From the NCBI GenBank assembly GCA_905236685.1, contig CAJOPD010000102.1:1-5178 (forward strand): a stretch of 5,178 nucleotides of DNA, read 5' to 3'. This DNA is from an uncultured Clostridia bacterium. Lineage in GTDB: Bacteria; Bacillota; Clostridia; UBA1381. The notes beneath the pieces are model-generated. The model had not been told where the DNA came from. It ran no database searches and worked only from the letters and a program-made list of their open reading frames with translations. This document shows positions 1 through 5,178 of the stretch, piece by piece. Every line of letters begins with the position of its first letter. The stretch's first letter is position 1. Both the position numbers and the translations under genes were made by a program.

Positions 1-447
1 TACAATCCTTAGCTCCGCCATCTTTGCCGTCAGCTTTTCATTTTTCTTTTCGACCTTTTTAAGCCGATAATTTGCTGCGACAAGAAGATTACAGGCTTCG
101 TACAAGACCTGTCTTGAAAGCGGCTTTGACACCGTCAAAACGCCGTAATCCATAACCTTATCCAAGACCTGCTCATAATATTCATTATTTATCAAAAACA
201 GCACACCCGCAGAGTTTTCAGCGGCAATATTTACCGCAAAATCTATCCCCGTTTCATCTTTTAAAGGCGCATTTATTGCCACAATATCAAAGCTCTGCAA
301 AAGGGTAATTCGCCTTGCTTCGCTTATGCTCGATGCGCGATGTATATATGTATGAAATCGGTCTTTAAGCAAATCTGCAAATATATCATAGATTTTTTCC
401 GACACCGAAACAACGAGTATGCTTAATTCTTCCCTGTCAAAAAGCAT
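1..447 (-). CDS. ANTAR-type response regulator / antiterminator with degenerate receiver (3' end cut by window)
   Basis: I translated 149 codons from the ATG at 447-445 to base 1 with no stop; the C-terminus is outside the window. Residues 8-112 look like a CheY-type receiver: an ILVVS first strand, FDIVAIN at 53-59 in the phospho-acceptor strand, and a conserved Lys-Pro pair (K108-P109). A basic linker with coiled-coil character (about 126-142) leads into KMAELRIV, which resembles the first helix of an ANTAR domain, the RNA-binding fold of NasR/AmiR/EutV antiterminators. The acceptor Asp is replaced by N59 and the acidic pair after strand 1 is missing, so it probably does not respond to phosphorylation. 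It starts five bases after the glutamine synthetase stop, so the two are almost certainly co-transcribed. A glnA-ANTAR pair is known in clostridia (nitR downstream of glnA in Clostridium saccharobutylicum). A role in nitrogen regulation is inferred. The ANTAR call is less certain than the receiver because only its beginning is visible. Confidence 0.82.
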   Translation of the reverse strand, partial: MLFDREELSILVVSVSEKIYDIFADLLKDRFHTYIHRASSISEARRITLLQSFDIVAINAPLKDETGIDFAVNIAAENSAGVLFLINNEYYEQVLDKVMDYGVLTVSKPLSRQVLYEACNLLVAANYRLKKVEKKNEKLTAKMAELRIV

Positions 448-452
448 AGCTC

Positions 453-1667
453 TCACTCCGATTTGTCTTTAACTTTTCCGAATGTCTCCAAAATTCTGTC
501 GGGCATATATTTTTTTACTATTTCGCTGTCCTTTGCAAGCAAAAACGCGATATCAAGCGTCTTTGGCAGACACGGCAAATCGTCCGTTACAGCCTTTTCC
601 GCACTATAAAGATTTATATTGCAGGGTGCAGCAAGCTCTTTTTTATTTATTACACCTTCTGTTCCCGCGTAAATCAAAAGCGCATATGCAAGATACGGAT
701 TTGCCATAGGGTCGGGAGAGCGCAGCTCGAAACGGCTTCTTTCCCCGTTTTCCGCAGGAATTCTGATAAGCTGCGAACGGTTACCCTCCGCCCAAGTAAT
801 ATAAAACGGCGCTTTTTTCTCGCCCAACCTGTCATACGACTCTTTTATCGGGTTTAAAAATGCGGTAATTCCTGCAATATTTTCTAAAATGCCCGCTATA
901 AAGCTGTCGGTTTTTGATTTATCGGCAAGCGATATGTTTATATGCATACCGTTTCCGCTTGAATTTTTGACAGGCTTTGGCATAAAGCTTGCATAAAGTC
1001 CGTTTTTGGCGGCTATTGTTTGCGTTACCGATTTGAAAGTTATCGCATTATCCGCACTTGATAAGGGGTCTGAGTGCTTAAAATCTATCTCGTTCTGCCC
1101 CGGACCTTCCTCGTGGTGCGAACTTTCGGGGTAAATGTCCATATTTTCAAGGGTAAGGCAAATTTCACGGCGCACATTTTCGCCGCGGTCAAAAGGCGCA
1201 ATGTCAAAGTATCCCGCATCATCAAAGGGCTCCTTTGTAGGATTTCCTTCATCATCTGTTTTGAAAAGAAAAAACTCAAATTCCGAGCCTATTTTCAGCT
1301 CGATACCGTTTTTCTTTGCAAAGCTTACGGCATTTTTCAGAATATGCCTTGTGTCCGCCTCAAAAGGTGTGCCGTCAGGATTTTTGATGTCGCAAATCAT
1401 TCTCACAACCTTGCCCTGCGTCGGACGCCACGGCAAAACCTCAATGGTTGACGGGTCAGGAAATAAAAACAAGTCTGAATTTGCCTCATCGCCAAAACCG
1501 CATATTGCCGAAGCATCAAAGGAAATCCCGTTTTTAAACGCCCTTTCAAGCTCGGTTGAAAGAATAGATATATTCTTTTGCACGCCAAAGACATCACAAA
1601 ACGCAAGCTTGATAAACTTGACATCTTCCGATGATATGTACTCCAAAACCTCTTCCTTGCTATACAT
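453..1667 (-). CDS. glnA: Glutamine synthetase type I-like, short form with altered flap residue
   Basis: Glutamine synthetase makes glutamine from glutamate, ammonium and ATP as a cytoplasmic dodecamer. I chose the ATG at 1667 (404 aa) over a GTG at 1676 because the only SD (AGGG, 1683-1680) is 3 bases from the GTG. In ATG numbering the N-terminal beta-grasp domain carries the catalytic Asp in FDASAI (D51). The catalytic domain has the metal ligands E129/E131 (SEFEFF), E186 (SHHEE), E193 (QNEIDF) and H242 (GNGMHINIS), the substrate arginines in YDRL, NRSQLIRIP and FELRSPDP, and the ATP-side KPKP-like segment FMPKP. Departures: the flap Glu before Ala-Pro (E304 in Bacillus subtilis) is Lys (K285, GEKKAP); the position of B. 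subtilis Arg62, used in feedback inhibition, is Asp (D60). A loop after the metal His is about 14 residues shorter, and the usual 25-35 residue C-terminal tail is missing. No Tyr adenylylation segment is recognisable. It could be a true GS of a clostridial subfamily, or a GS-fold ligase or regulator of different activity. Confidence 0.88.
   Translation of the reverse strand: MYSKEEVLEYISSEDVKFIKLAFCDVFGVQKNISILSTELERAFKNGISFDASAICGFGDEANSDLFLFPDPSTIEVLPWRPTQGKVVRMICDIKNPDGTPFEADTRHILKNAVSFAKKNGIELKIGSEFEFFLFKTDDEGNPTKEPFDDAGYFDIAPFDRGENVRREICLTLENMDIYPESSHHEEGPGQNEIDFKHSDPLSSADNAITFKSVTQTIAAKNGLYASFMPKPVKNSSGNGMHINISLADKSKTDSFIAGILENIAGITAFLNPIKESYDRLGEKKAPFYITWAEGNRSQLIRIPAENGERSRFELRSPDPMANPYLAYALLIYAGTEGVINKKELAAPCNINLYSAEKAVTDDLPCLPKTLDIAFLLAKDSEIVKKYMPDRILETFGKVKDKSE
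456..459 (-). promoter_or_regulatory. RBS of the ANTAR regulator, abutting the glnA stop codon
   Basis: GGAG lies eight bases before the ATG at 447 and directly abuts the TGA stop (455-453) of the glutamine synthetase gene. It supports the chosen start. It also suggests that the two genes are translationally coupled. Confidence 0.7.
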
Positions 1668-1679
1668 AATAATCACACA

Positions 1680-1683
1680 CCCT
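1680..1683 (-). promoter_or_regulatory. Weak RBS deciding the glnA start
   Basis: AGGG is followed by TGTGTGATTATT and then ATG at 1667, a spacing of 12 bases, which is longer than usual. The upstream in-frame GTG at 1676 would be only three bases from it, too close for initiation. The weak SD suggests modest translation of this gene compared with the AGGAG sites of its neighbours. Confidence 0.45.
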
Positions 1684-1695
1684 TTTGTTTTTTTG

Positions 1696-1735
1696 ATAAT
1701 TTAAAATTATATACGCATAAATTCAATAACTCTCT
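1696..1735 (-). promoter_or_regulatory. Possible glnA promoter: perfect -10 hexamer in a 15-base palindrome
   Basis: In the 59-base gap before the glutamine synthetase, a perfect TATAAT lies at 1711-1706. No good -35 hexamer is found 16-18 bases upstream (GAGAAG or AGAAGT), and there is no TGn extension. From 1710 to 1696 the sequence ATAATTT-T-AAATTAT is a perfect inverted repeat with 7-base arms, covering the end of the -10 and the expected start site. It could be an operator or simply AT-rich chance. It does not match the GlnR/TnrA box (TGTNAN7TNACA). No terminator or paired hexaloop stem-loops of the kind bound by ANTAR proteins fits in this gap. Confidence 0.35.
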
Positions 1736-2620
1736 CTACTTTGCCTGTTTCATTTTTAATGTGCTGATAAACCTTTTCAGTCCGTTCGGAGCCTGCTCAT
1801 TTGTGTCCATTCCCGTATCGCCTAATTCAATGAGCTTGTTTTTTCCGTGATAGTCGCTTCCGGCAGTCACATACAAATTATATCTGTCTGCCATAGCGAG
1901 CATCTCGTTAATCTGCTTTGGTGAAAAGCCGGAATAAAAAGCTTCCACGCCTTGAACACCGAATTCAATAAGCCGCATCAGCCGTTCTTCCATTTCTTTG
2001 CCTATAATCAGTTCGCCGCCGCTGCCAAAAAACGGGTGTGCAAGGACCGGAATACCGCCCGCACCGCAAATCCCGCAAATTGCCTCCTCCGGACGAATAT
2101 AAGCATTTTTAAAGTGTATTTTATCTATATAATCCTTAATTGCCTGCCCTATCGTTTTTGCATACCCGTATTTTATCATAAGATTGCTGATATGCGGCTT
2201 TCCGGGATTATCCATAGCAAGAATATTGTCAATTTCTTCCTGCGGGAAGGAAAAACCGTATTCCTTTTCGATAAAATCAAGCCTTGCGCGGACCTTGTTC
2301 ATACGGTATGTATGCCCTTTTTCTATGACATCAAGGATTGCTTTGCTTTCGGGATTATAACCGTAGCCGAGGATATGGTATTTCCCCATTTCGTCCTTAC
2401 AGGAAAATTCCACCCCCGTTATAAAGGTAAGATCTGAATATGTTTCTGATTTTTCAAGTACCGAGCGTATTATTTCGCACCCTTTTGTCGCATCGTGATC
2501 GGTCAGCGAAAAGAACGAAATTCCGCTATTCTTCACATTGTAAAGGATTTCTTCCGGGCTGTCCGTTCCGTCAGAAACCGCAGAATGCATATGGAAATCG
2601 ATTTTTCCGTACCGGCTCAT
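1736..2620 (-). CDS. PHP-domain phosphoesterase, TrpH/YciV (RNase AM / nucleoside bisphosphate phosphatase) family
   Basis: This complete 294-residue protein is of usual length for the family. Metal-binding PHP motifs are all present: H10 and H12 in DFHMHSAVSDGTDSPEE, D17, D41-H42-D43 (TDHD), E71 (GVEFS), H82 (YHILGYGYNP), H143 (GKPHIS), H195 (PVLAHP), E226 (GVEAFYS), and D256/H258 in GSDYHG. This order, with the HILGY segment and the insertion between E71 and H143, is that of the YciV/TrpH group. Characterised members hydrolyse 3',5'-nucleoside bisphosphates such as pAp, or act as 5'-3' exonucleases on short RNA (E. coli RNase AM). The exact substrate here is inferred. The protein is cytoplasmic, with no signal peptide or membrane segment. 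The ATG follows AAAAAGGAGA with an 11-base spacing. It lies 59 bases before glnA and 145 bases after the STAS gene, so it may head its own transcript with glnA. Confidence 0.88.
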   Translation of the reverse strand: MSRYGKIDFHMHSAVSDGTDSPEEILYNVKNSGISFFSLTDHDATKGCEIIRSVLEKSETYSDLTFITGVEFSCKDEMGKYHILGYGYNPESKAILDVIEKGHTYRMNKVRARLDFIEKEYGFSFPQEEIDNILAMDNPGKPHISNLMIKYGYAKTIGQAIKDYIDKIHFKNAYIRPEEAICGICGAGGIPVLAHPFFGSGGELIIGKEMEERLMRLIEFGVQGVEAFYSGFSPKQINEMLAMADRYNLYVTAGSDYHGKNKLIELGDTGMDTNEQAPNGLKRFISTLKMKQAK

Positions 2621-2650
2621 CTGATTACACTCTCCTTTTTTTGTATTTTT

Positions 2651-2743
2651 GATAAAACATTACTTTAAAAAGAATTACAATAATCGGGCGCTGTGTCCAA
2701 AGCTAAGATAATTCATTCCAAATCGGGCGGTAATTACTTTATC
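2651..2743 (-). other. Possible long-range stem in the PHP leader RNA
   Basis: On the minus strand GATAAA (2743-2738) and ATTAC (2734-2730) can pair with GTAAT (2663-2659) and TTTATC (2656-2651), giving 6 + 5 base pairs around a small internal loop. These would close a 66-base region ending just before the RBS. Inside it, GAATTA (2714-2709) can pair with TAATTC (2677-2672). The pairing is mostly A-T and could be chance in AT-rich DNA. No known riboswitch class is recognised. Confidence 0.22.
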
Positions 2744-2760
2744 AATCAAAATATTCATTC
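2682..2760 (-). repeat. Imperfect tandem duplication of about 40 bases
   Basis: Read on the minus strand, GAATGAAT begins at 2760 and again at 2718, and CGCCCGATT begins at 2729 and again at 2690. Each pair keeps the same order, with offsets of 42 and 39 bases. The interior between the two shared blocks is poorly conserved. CGCCCGATT stands out as the only GC-rich word in an otherwise AT-rich gap. It may be two copies of a protein-binding site or an old local duplication. Confidence 0.5.
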
Positions 2761-2765
2761 CTGCT

Positions 2766-3062
2766 TTACTCAATTGTCAAAATATCCGAAAATCCTGTGA
2801 CCTCAAAAATCTCCATAATAACATCGTTGACATTTAAAATCCGCATTGCCCCCTGTTTGTTCATAATCTTCTGCGCTGACAGGAGTACACGAAGCCCAGC
2901 CGAAGAAATATATTCCAGGCTTTCAAAATCAAATATGAGTTCCTTAACATCGGTCAGAGACTCCTTTAAAACAGCTTCAAGCTCCGGAGCAGTTATTGTG
3001 TCCAGGCGCCCTTCCGGTGCAAGAGTAAGATTGGAACCGTTAATAGTTTTGTTAATATTCAT
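2766..3062 (-). CDS. Stand-alone STAS anti-sigma factor antagonist (RsbV/SpoIIAA-like)
   Basis: This 98-residue protein is a full single STAS domain, of normal length for RsbV/SpoIIAA. Such proteins bind an RsbW-type kinase when unphosphorylated and so free its partner. The kinase switches them off by phosphorylating a Ser, and a PP2C phosphatase reverses this. The conserved loop after the central strand is LEYISSAGLRVLL; S54, the second Ser, aligns with the phosphorylated Ser of RsbV (D-S-x-G-L). The GRLDT segment after strand 2 and a C-terminal ILNVNDVIMEIFEVTGF are typical. The start is supported by AAGGAG at 3075-3070, seven bases before the ATG. It lies 29 bases after the fused STAS-kinase-HATPase gene, so it is very likely in the same operon. 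Its likely partner is the HATPase domain of that fusion. Its loop is almost the same as that of the fused STAS domain (LEYISSAGLRILL), suggesting the two are paralogues. Confidence 0.9.
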   Translation of the reverse strand: MNINKTINGSNLTLAPEGRLDTITAPELEAVLKESLTDVKELIFDFESLEYISSAGLRVLLSAQKIMNKQGAMRILNVNDVIMEIFEVTGFSDILTIE

Positions 3063-3091
3063 CGCAATTCTCCTTTTTAATCGGTATATGG

Positions 3092-4648
3092 TTACAAATT
3101 CTTTTTTAAGGTTAAAATGTTTTTGCCGTCAACATATTTATAGGCAACATCGTCCATTATTTTCTTTGTCATAAATATGCCCAAGCCTCCCACTTTTCTT
3201 TCTTCGGCGGAAAGCGTTATGTCAGGGTCTTCCTTTTTAAGCGGGTCGTAAGGAATGCCGTGGTCTATAAAGGTAATCGAAACGGAAACCGGTTCTTTTG
3301 AAACCTCAACGCGTACAACTGTGTTTCCTTTATCCGATGTGTACGCATAGTTTGAAATATTGATAAAGATTTCTTCTATGGCTACACCTATCTGCATAGC
3401 GGTTGCCGGCGGACAATCCACTTTTGCAAGATGTTCCGCCGCAAATTTTTGCACTTCCGGTAGGTTTTCATTTTCAGCCCTAATATCAAGCTCATTACGG
3501 CTGAACACGAGCGTGTCTGTCCTTTCCAAAAGCTCCAAAAGCTCTTCCTTCCAAAGATTTATCTCCGCTCTTCCCTTTTCCGTTTCCAAGCCGTTTCGCC
3601 TTATTGAGCGCCTAATCATACGGGTATAACCGATAATCCGCGCTTTATCCTCAACTTCGCGTATCTTTGTTTCACAATCGGTACCAAGATAAGCAGCCAG
3701 CGACTTTTTCCAGAACGACACACCTATCTCCCTGTCAAAACCCTGAAATTTTTTGAATATTTCGTGGTCGTATTCGGAGTATCCGACAAAGGAATTATAC
3801 ATACTTGCCAGCTCAAATATCGGGTGTCCTACCGCCAGCGTGTCCATATCGATTAAAAGCACTTCATTTTGCGTCAGTTCCAAATTTTTCGTATGATAAT
3901 CTCCGTGTATCATATGGTCGTCGTGCGGCACCGCTTCAACGAGGGAAACAAGCTTTTTTGTGGCAGTCTCTGGCAGATAATCGAGCATAAATTTTGCCCA
4001 AGACAGCGCTGTTTCTTTCATATCGGGGAGTTTTCCCTCAGGCACAAGAGTTCCGTGAATTTTTTGAAGCATTTTCACATATTCCTCTACGCACCAATCA
4101 AACTTTTCCGGCTCATTTGCAAGAATTTCGGCAAAGGAGGACGCATTAAGCATCTCGAATACCGAGCCGTAGCTATCGCCAACCTTTACCACATCATAGG
4201 AAATCGCCGTGGGAATACCTAAAATCAATGCCAGCTTTGCAACTTCACGCTCGTGCTGAATATCGGCAAGCGCATCGGCATTGTTATAAACCTTAACCAC
4301 ATTGTCCTGGTCAATGCAGTAAATTGTGCCGTTGGCACCTTGACCAATCTTTTTGCAGCCTTCCACCGAAACAACACGATAGGCTTTTTCTACTGTCATC
4401 AGCTCGGTAAATCCGGTCATATCCATTATTTCATAAATCTCGGAGCTTACATTTGTAAGCCTAATATCCGGCGTATAGTCTTTTTTAAGATTTAAAAGAA
4501 TTCTAAGCCCGGCGCTTGATATATATTCAAGCTTTTCCATATCAAGCGTAAGCGAGCTGTCATTATCCTTTTCAAGCTTTGTAATAATTTCCTTTTCAAT
4601 TTGCGGGGCATTGTTGGCATCAATGCGCCCCTCTAACTTAATGTTCAT
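3092..4648 (-). CDS. Three-domain fusion: STAS antagonist - APH-fold kinase - RsbW-like HATPase
   Basis: I chose the ATG at 4648 (518 aa; residue numbers from here) with AAAGGAAG upstream, rather than an in-frame TTG at 4675 that lacks a suitable SD. Residues 1-91 are a STAS domain with GRIDA and LEYISSAGLRILL; S45 is the presumed phosphorylation site. Residues about 93-370 are a phosphotransferase/protein-kinase fold: glycine loop GQGANGTIY (102-110), Lys in NVVKVY (K119), catalytic HGDYHTKN (D250, N255) and the metal-binding LIDMD (D267, D269), followed by helices rich in basic residues (TRMIRRSIRRNGLE). This kinase site looks intact. Residues about 380-518 are a GHKL ATPase of the RsbW/SpoIIAB type: N-box EEIFINISNYAY (E426, N430), D462 in FIDHGIPYDP, and a G-box GGLGIFM (487-493). 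No membrane segment is seen. The gene overlaps the phosphatase gene by 11 bases, and the free STAS gene follows. By family, the HATPase should phosphorylate STAS serines. The substrate of the central kinase and the partner that is held or released are unknown. Confidence 0.9.
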   Translation of the reverse strand: MNIKLEGRIDANNAPQIEKEIITKLEKDNDSSLTLDMEKLEYISSAGLRILLNLKKDYTPDIRLTNVSSEIYEIMDMTGFTELMTVEKAYRVVSVEGCKKIGQGANGTIYCIDQDNVVKVYNNADALADIQHEREVAKLALILGIPTAISYDVVKVGDSYGSVFEMLNASSFAEILANEPEKFDWCVEEYVKMLQKIHGTLVPEGKLPDMKETALSWAKFMLDYLPETATKKLVSLVEAVPHDDHMIHGDYHTKNLELTQNEVLLIDMDTLAVGHPIFELASMYNSFVGYSEYDHEIFKKFQGFDREIGVSFWKKSLAAYLGTDCETKIREVEDKARIIGYTRMIRRSIRRNGLETEKGRAEINLWKEELLELLERTDTLVFSRNELDIRAENENLPEVQKFAAEHLAKVDCPPATAMQIGVAIEEIFINISNYAYTSDKGNTVVRVEVSKEPVSVSITFIDHGIPYDPLKKEDPDITLSAEERKVGGLGIFMTKKIMDDVAYKYVDGKNILTLKKNL

Positions 4649-5178
4649 TTCCGTCTTCCTTTCCCTTATATTCAATACACAGCATTGTCAAATCGTCAAA
4701 TTGCTCTGCTCCGTTTACAAATTTGTCAACATTCTTGCGGACATTTTTGAGTATTTCCTCGGGGGCCGCATCGGGTGCTTCATTCAGTGCCTTCACCATT
4801 CTGTCCGTGCCAAAGAGCTGTTTTTCAGCATCTGTTGCCTCCGGCACACCGTCTGTATATACAAAAATCCGGTCGCCTTTTTGCAGCTGAATTTCATACT
4901 CTTTATATTGCACGCCCTCCATACCGCCAATTACCAGTCCGTGCTTATCCTTATAAAGCTCAAAACCGCTGCCTGCGCGTTTTATTGCGGGATATTCGTG
5001 CCCTGCGTTTGCTGCCGTGAGCTTTCCGGTGGAAATCTCCAATATACCGAGCCATACCGTGACAAACATTCTCGCCTTATTGTTAGAACAGATTGCGGCA
5101 TTTGTATCTGTCAGAATTTGCGCCGGGGATTTCCCCATCTTTGCATTGTTTGCAAGTACAATTTTAGACGCCATCATA
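4638..5178 (-). CDS. SpoIIE/RsbU-type PP2C serine phosphatase, C-terminal part (5' end cut by window)
   Basis: The open frame runs to the window edge, and 179-180 codons are visible. The methionines at its edge (MMASK) match the internal LFM(M)-A-x-K helix of SpoIIE domains, so they are not the real start. The PP2C core is clear: MFVTVWLGILEISTG, NAGHEYP, GDRIFVYTDGVPEA with metal-binding Asp in TDG (D109 of the visible part), FGTDRM, and the closing metal-binding pair in QFDDLTML (D161-D162). The upstream GGDFYD-type strand with the other metal ligands, and any N-terminal sensor (PAS, GAF, HAMP or membrane domains), lie outside the window. Family members dephosphorylate RsbV/SpoIIAA-type STAS proteins. 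Here the two STAS domains encoded just downstream are the obvious substrates. The signal it senses cannot be told from what is visible. Confidence 0.93.
   Translation of the reverse strand, partial: MMASKIVLANNAKMGKSPAQILTDTNAAICSNNKARMFVTVWLGILEISTGKLTAANAGHEYPAIKRAGSGFELYKDKHGLVIGGMEGVQYKEYEIQLQKGDRIFVYTDGVPEATDAEKQLFGTDRMVKALNEAPDAAPEEILKNVRKNVDKFVNGAEQFDDLTMLCIEYKGKEDGNEH
4655..4662 (-). promoter_or_regulatory. RBS of the fusion gene, inside the phosphatase coding region
   Basis: AAAGGAAG places AGGA eight bases before the ATG at 4648, within the last codons of the phosphatase gene. It fixes the start of the fusion at the ATG, giving an 11-base overlap with the phosphatase stop (TAA, 4640-4638). 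This arrangement is typical of translational coupling and would keep phosphatase and kinase in a set ratio. Confidence 0.7.

Larger units (their letters stand above)
2621..2765 (-). promoter_or_regulatory. 145-base AT-rich leader/gap before the PHP gene; possible promoter
   Basis: This is the longest non-coding stretch in the window. It has no GC-rich hairpin with a T-run, so I see no intrinsic terminator for the upstream STAS operon. A weak promoter candidate on the minus strand is TTGGAC (2700-2695), a 15-base spacer and TGTAAT (2679-2674); the spacing is short. The PHP ribosome binding site AGGAG is at 2636-2632. The repeat and the stem listed separately lie within this gap. Confidence 0.3.

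Noticed and set aside
1074..1451. 125-codon open frame on the plus strand, and similar ones at 2797-3174 and 3869-4222
   Set aside because: All are antisense to well-supported genes and resemble no known protein; Cys/Phe/His-rich composition fits mirror frames of coding DNA.
1403..1624. 73-codon minus-strand open frame inside glnA, and another at 1085-1279
   Set aside because: These are out-of-frame readings of conserved GS codons with no domain or SD support.
1135..1704. 189-codon open frame on the plus strand
   Set aside because: It lies antisense across the conserved glutamine synthetase, has no recognisable domain, and its composition is that of a shadow frame.
1677..1735. ANTAR dual-hairpin antitermination leader before glnA
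   Set aside because: The gap is only 59 bases, AT-rich, and lacks paired hexaloop stems and a terminator.
1952..2437. 161-codon open frame on the plus strand
   Set aside because: It is antisense to the complete PHP gene, whose catalytic motifs are all intact; the plus-strand product has no family features.
2621..2765. Intrinsic terminator or known riboswitch in the gap after the STAS gene
   Set aside because: No GC-rich hairpin with a following T-run and no recognisable riboswitch core were found on the minus strand.
3092..4648. Antibiotic (aminoglycoside) resistance function for the APH-like domain
   Set aside because: The fold and catalytic motif are shared by many phosphotransferases; fusion to STAS and HATPase domains points to signalling, not drug inactivation.
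4646..4675. TTG start at 4675 for the fusion protein (nine extra residues)
   Set aside because: A strong SD sits just before the ATG at 4648, where the STAS domain naturally begins; the TTG has no suitable SD.
1..5178. CRISPR arrays, tRNA/rRNA genes, insertion sequences
   Set aside because: No spaced repeats, tRNA-like cloverleaf, rRNA sequence or transposase was seen; the window is almost fully coding on one strand.

Overview
All six genes in this 5.2 kb window lie on the minus strand, so they are transcribed from high to low coordinates. The moderate-to-low GC content, AGGAG-type ribosome binding sites, SpoIIE/RsbV/RsbW-type signalling domains, and a type I glutamine synthetase followed directly by an ANTAR regulator all point to an anaerobic Firmicute of the class Clostridia. 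A gut Ruminococcaceae- or Lachnospiraceae-like lineage is likely. This placement is inferred from protein character only; there is no rRNA in the window.

Right part (5178 to 2766): a partner-switching signalling operon. It starts with the C-terminal part of a SpoIIE/RsbU-type PP2C phosphatase, cut by the window edge. Its last 11 bases overlap the start of an unusual fused protein, an N-terminal STAS (RsbV-like) domain, a central aminoglycoside-phosphotransferase/protein-kinase-fold domain and a C-terminal RsbW-like HATPase. A free-standing STAS protein follows 29 bases later. Phosphatase, antagonist and anti-sigma-type kinase are thus together, with an extra kinase-like domain in the middle. 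No sigma factor is visible, so the output of the switch is unknown.

Middle (2765 to 1736): a 145-base AT-rich gap with an imperfect tandem duplication and a possible long-range stem. It is followed by a complete PHP-domain phosphoesterase of the TrpH/YciV (RNase AM, 3',5'-nucleoside bisphosphate phosphatase) type.

Left part (1735 to 1): a 59-base gap with a good -10 hexamer inside a perfect palindrome. Next comes a short glutamine synthetase I whose flap glutamate is a lysine and whose C-terminal tail is missing. Five bases later an ANTAR-type response regulator begins, with a degenerate receiver domain; it runs off the window just as the ANTAR helices start.

The most interesting items are the STAS-kinase-HATPase fusion with its coupled phosphatase, and the altered glutamine synthetase paired with a phosphorylation-dead ANTAR regulator.
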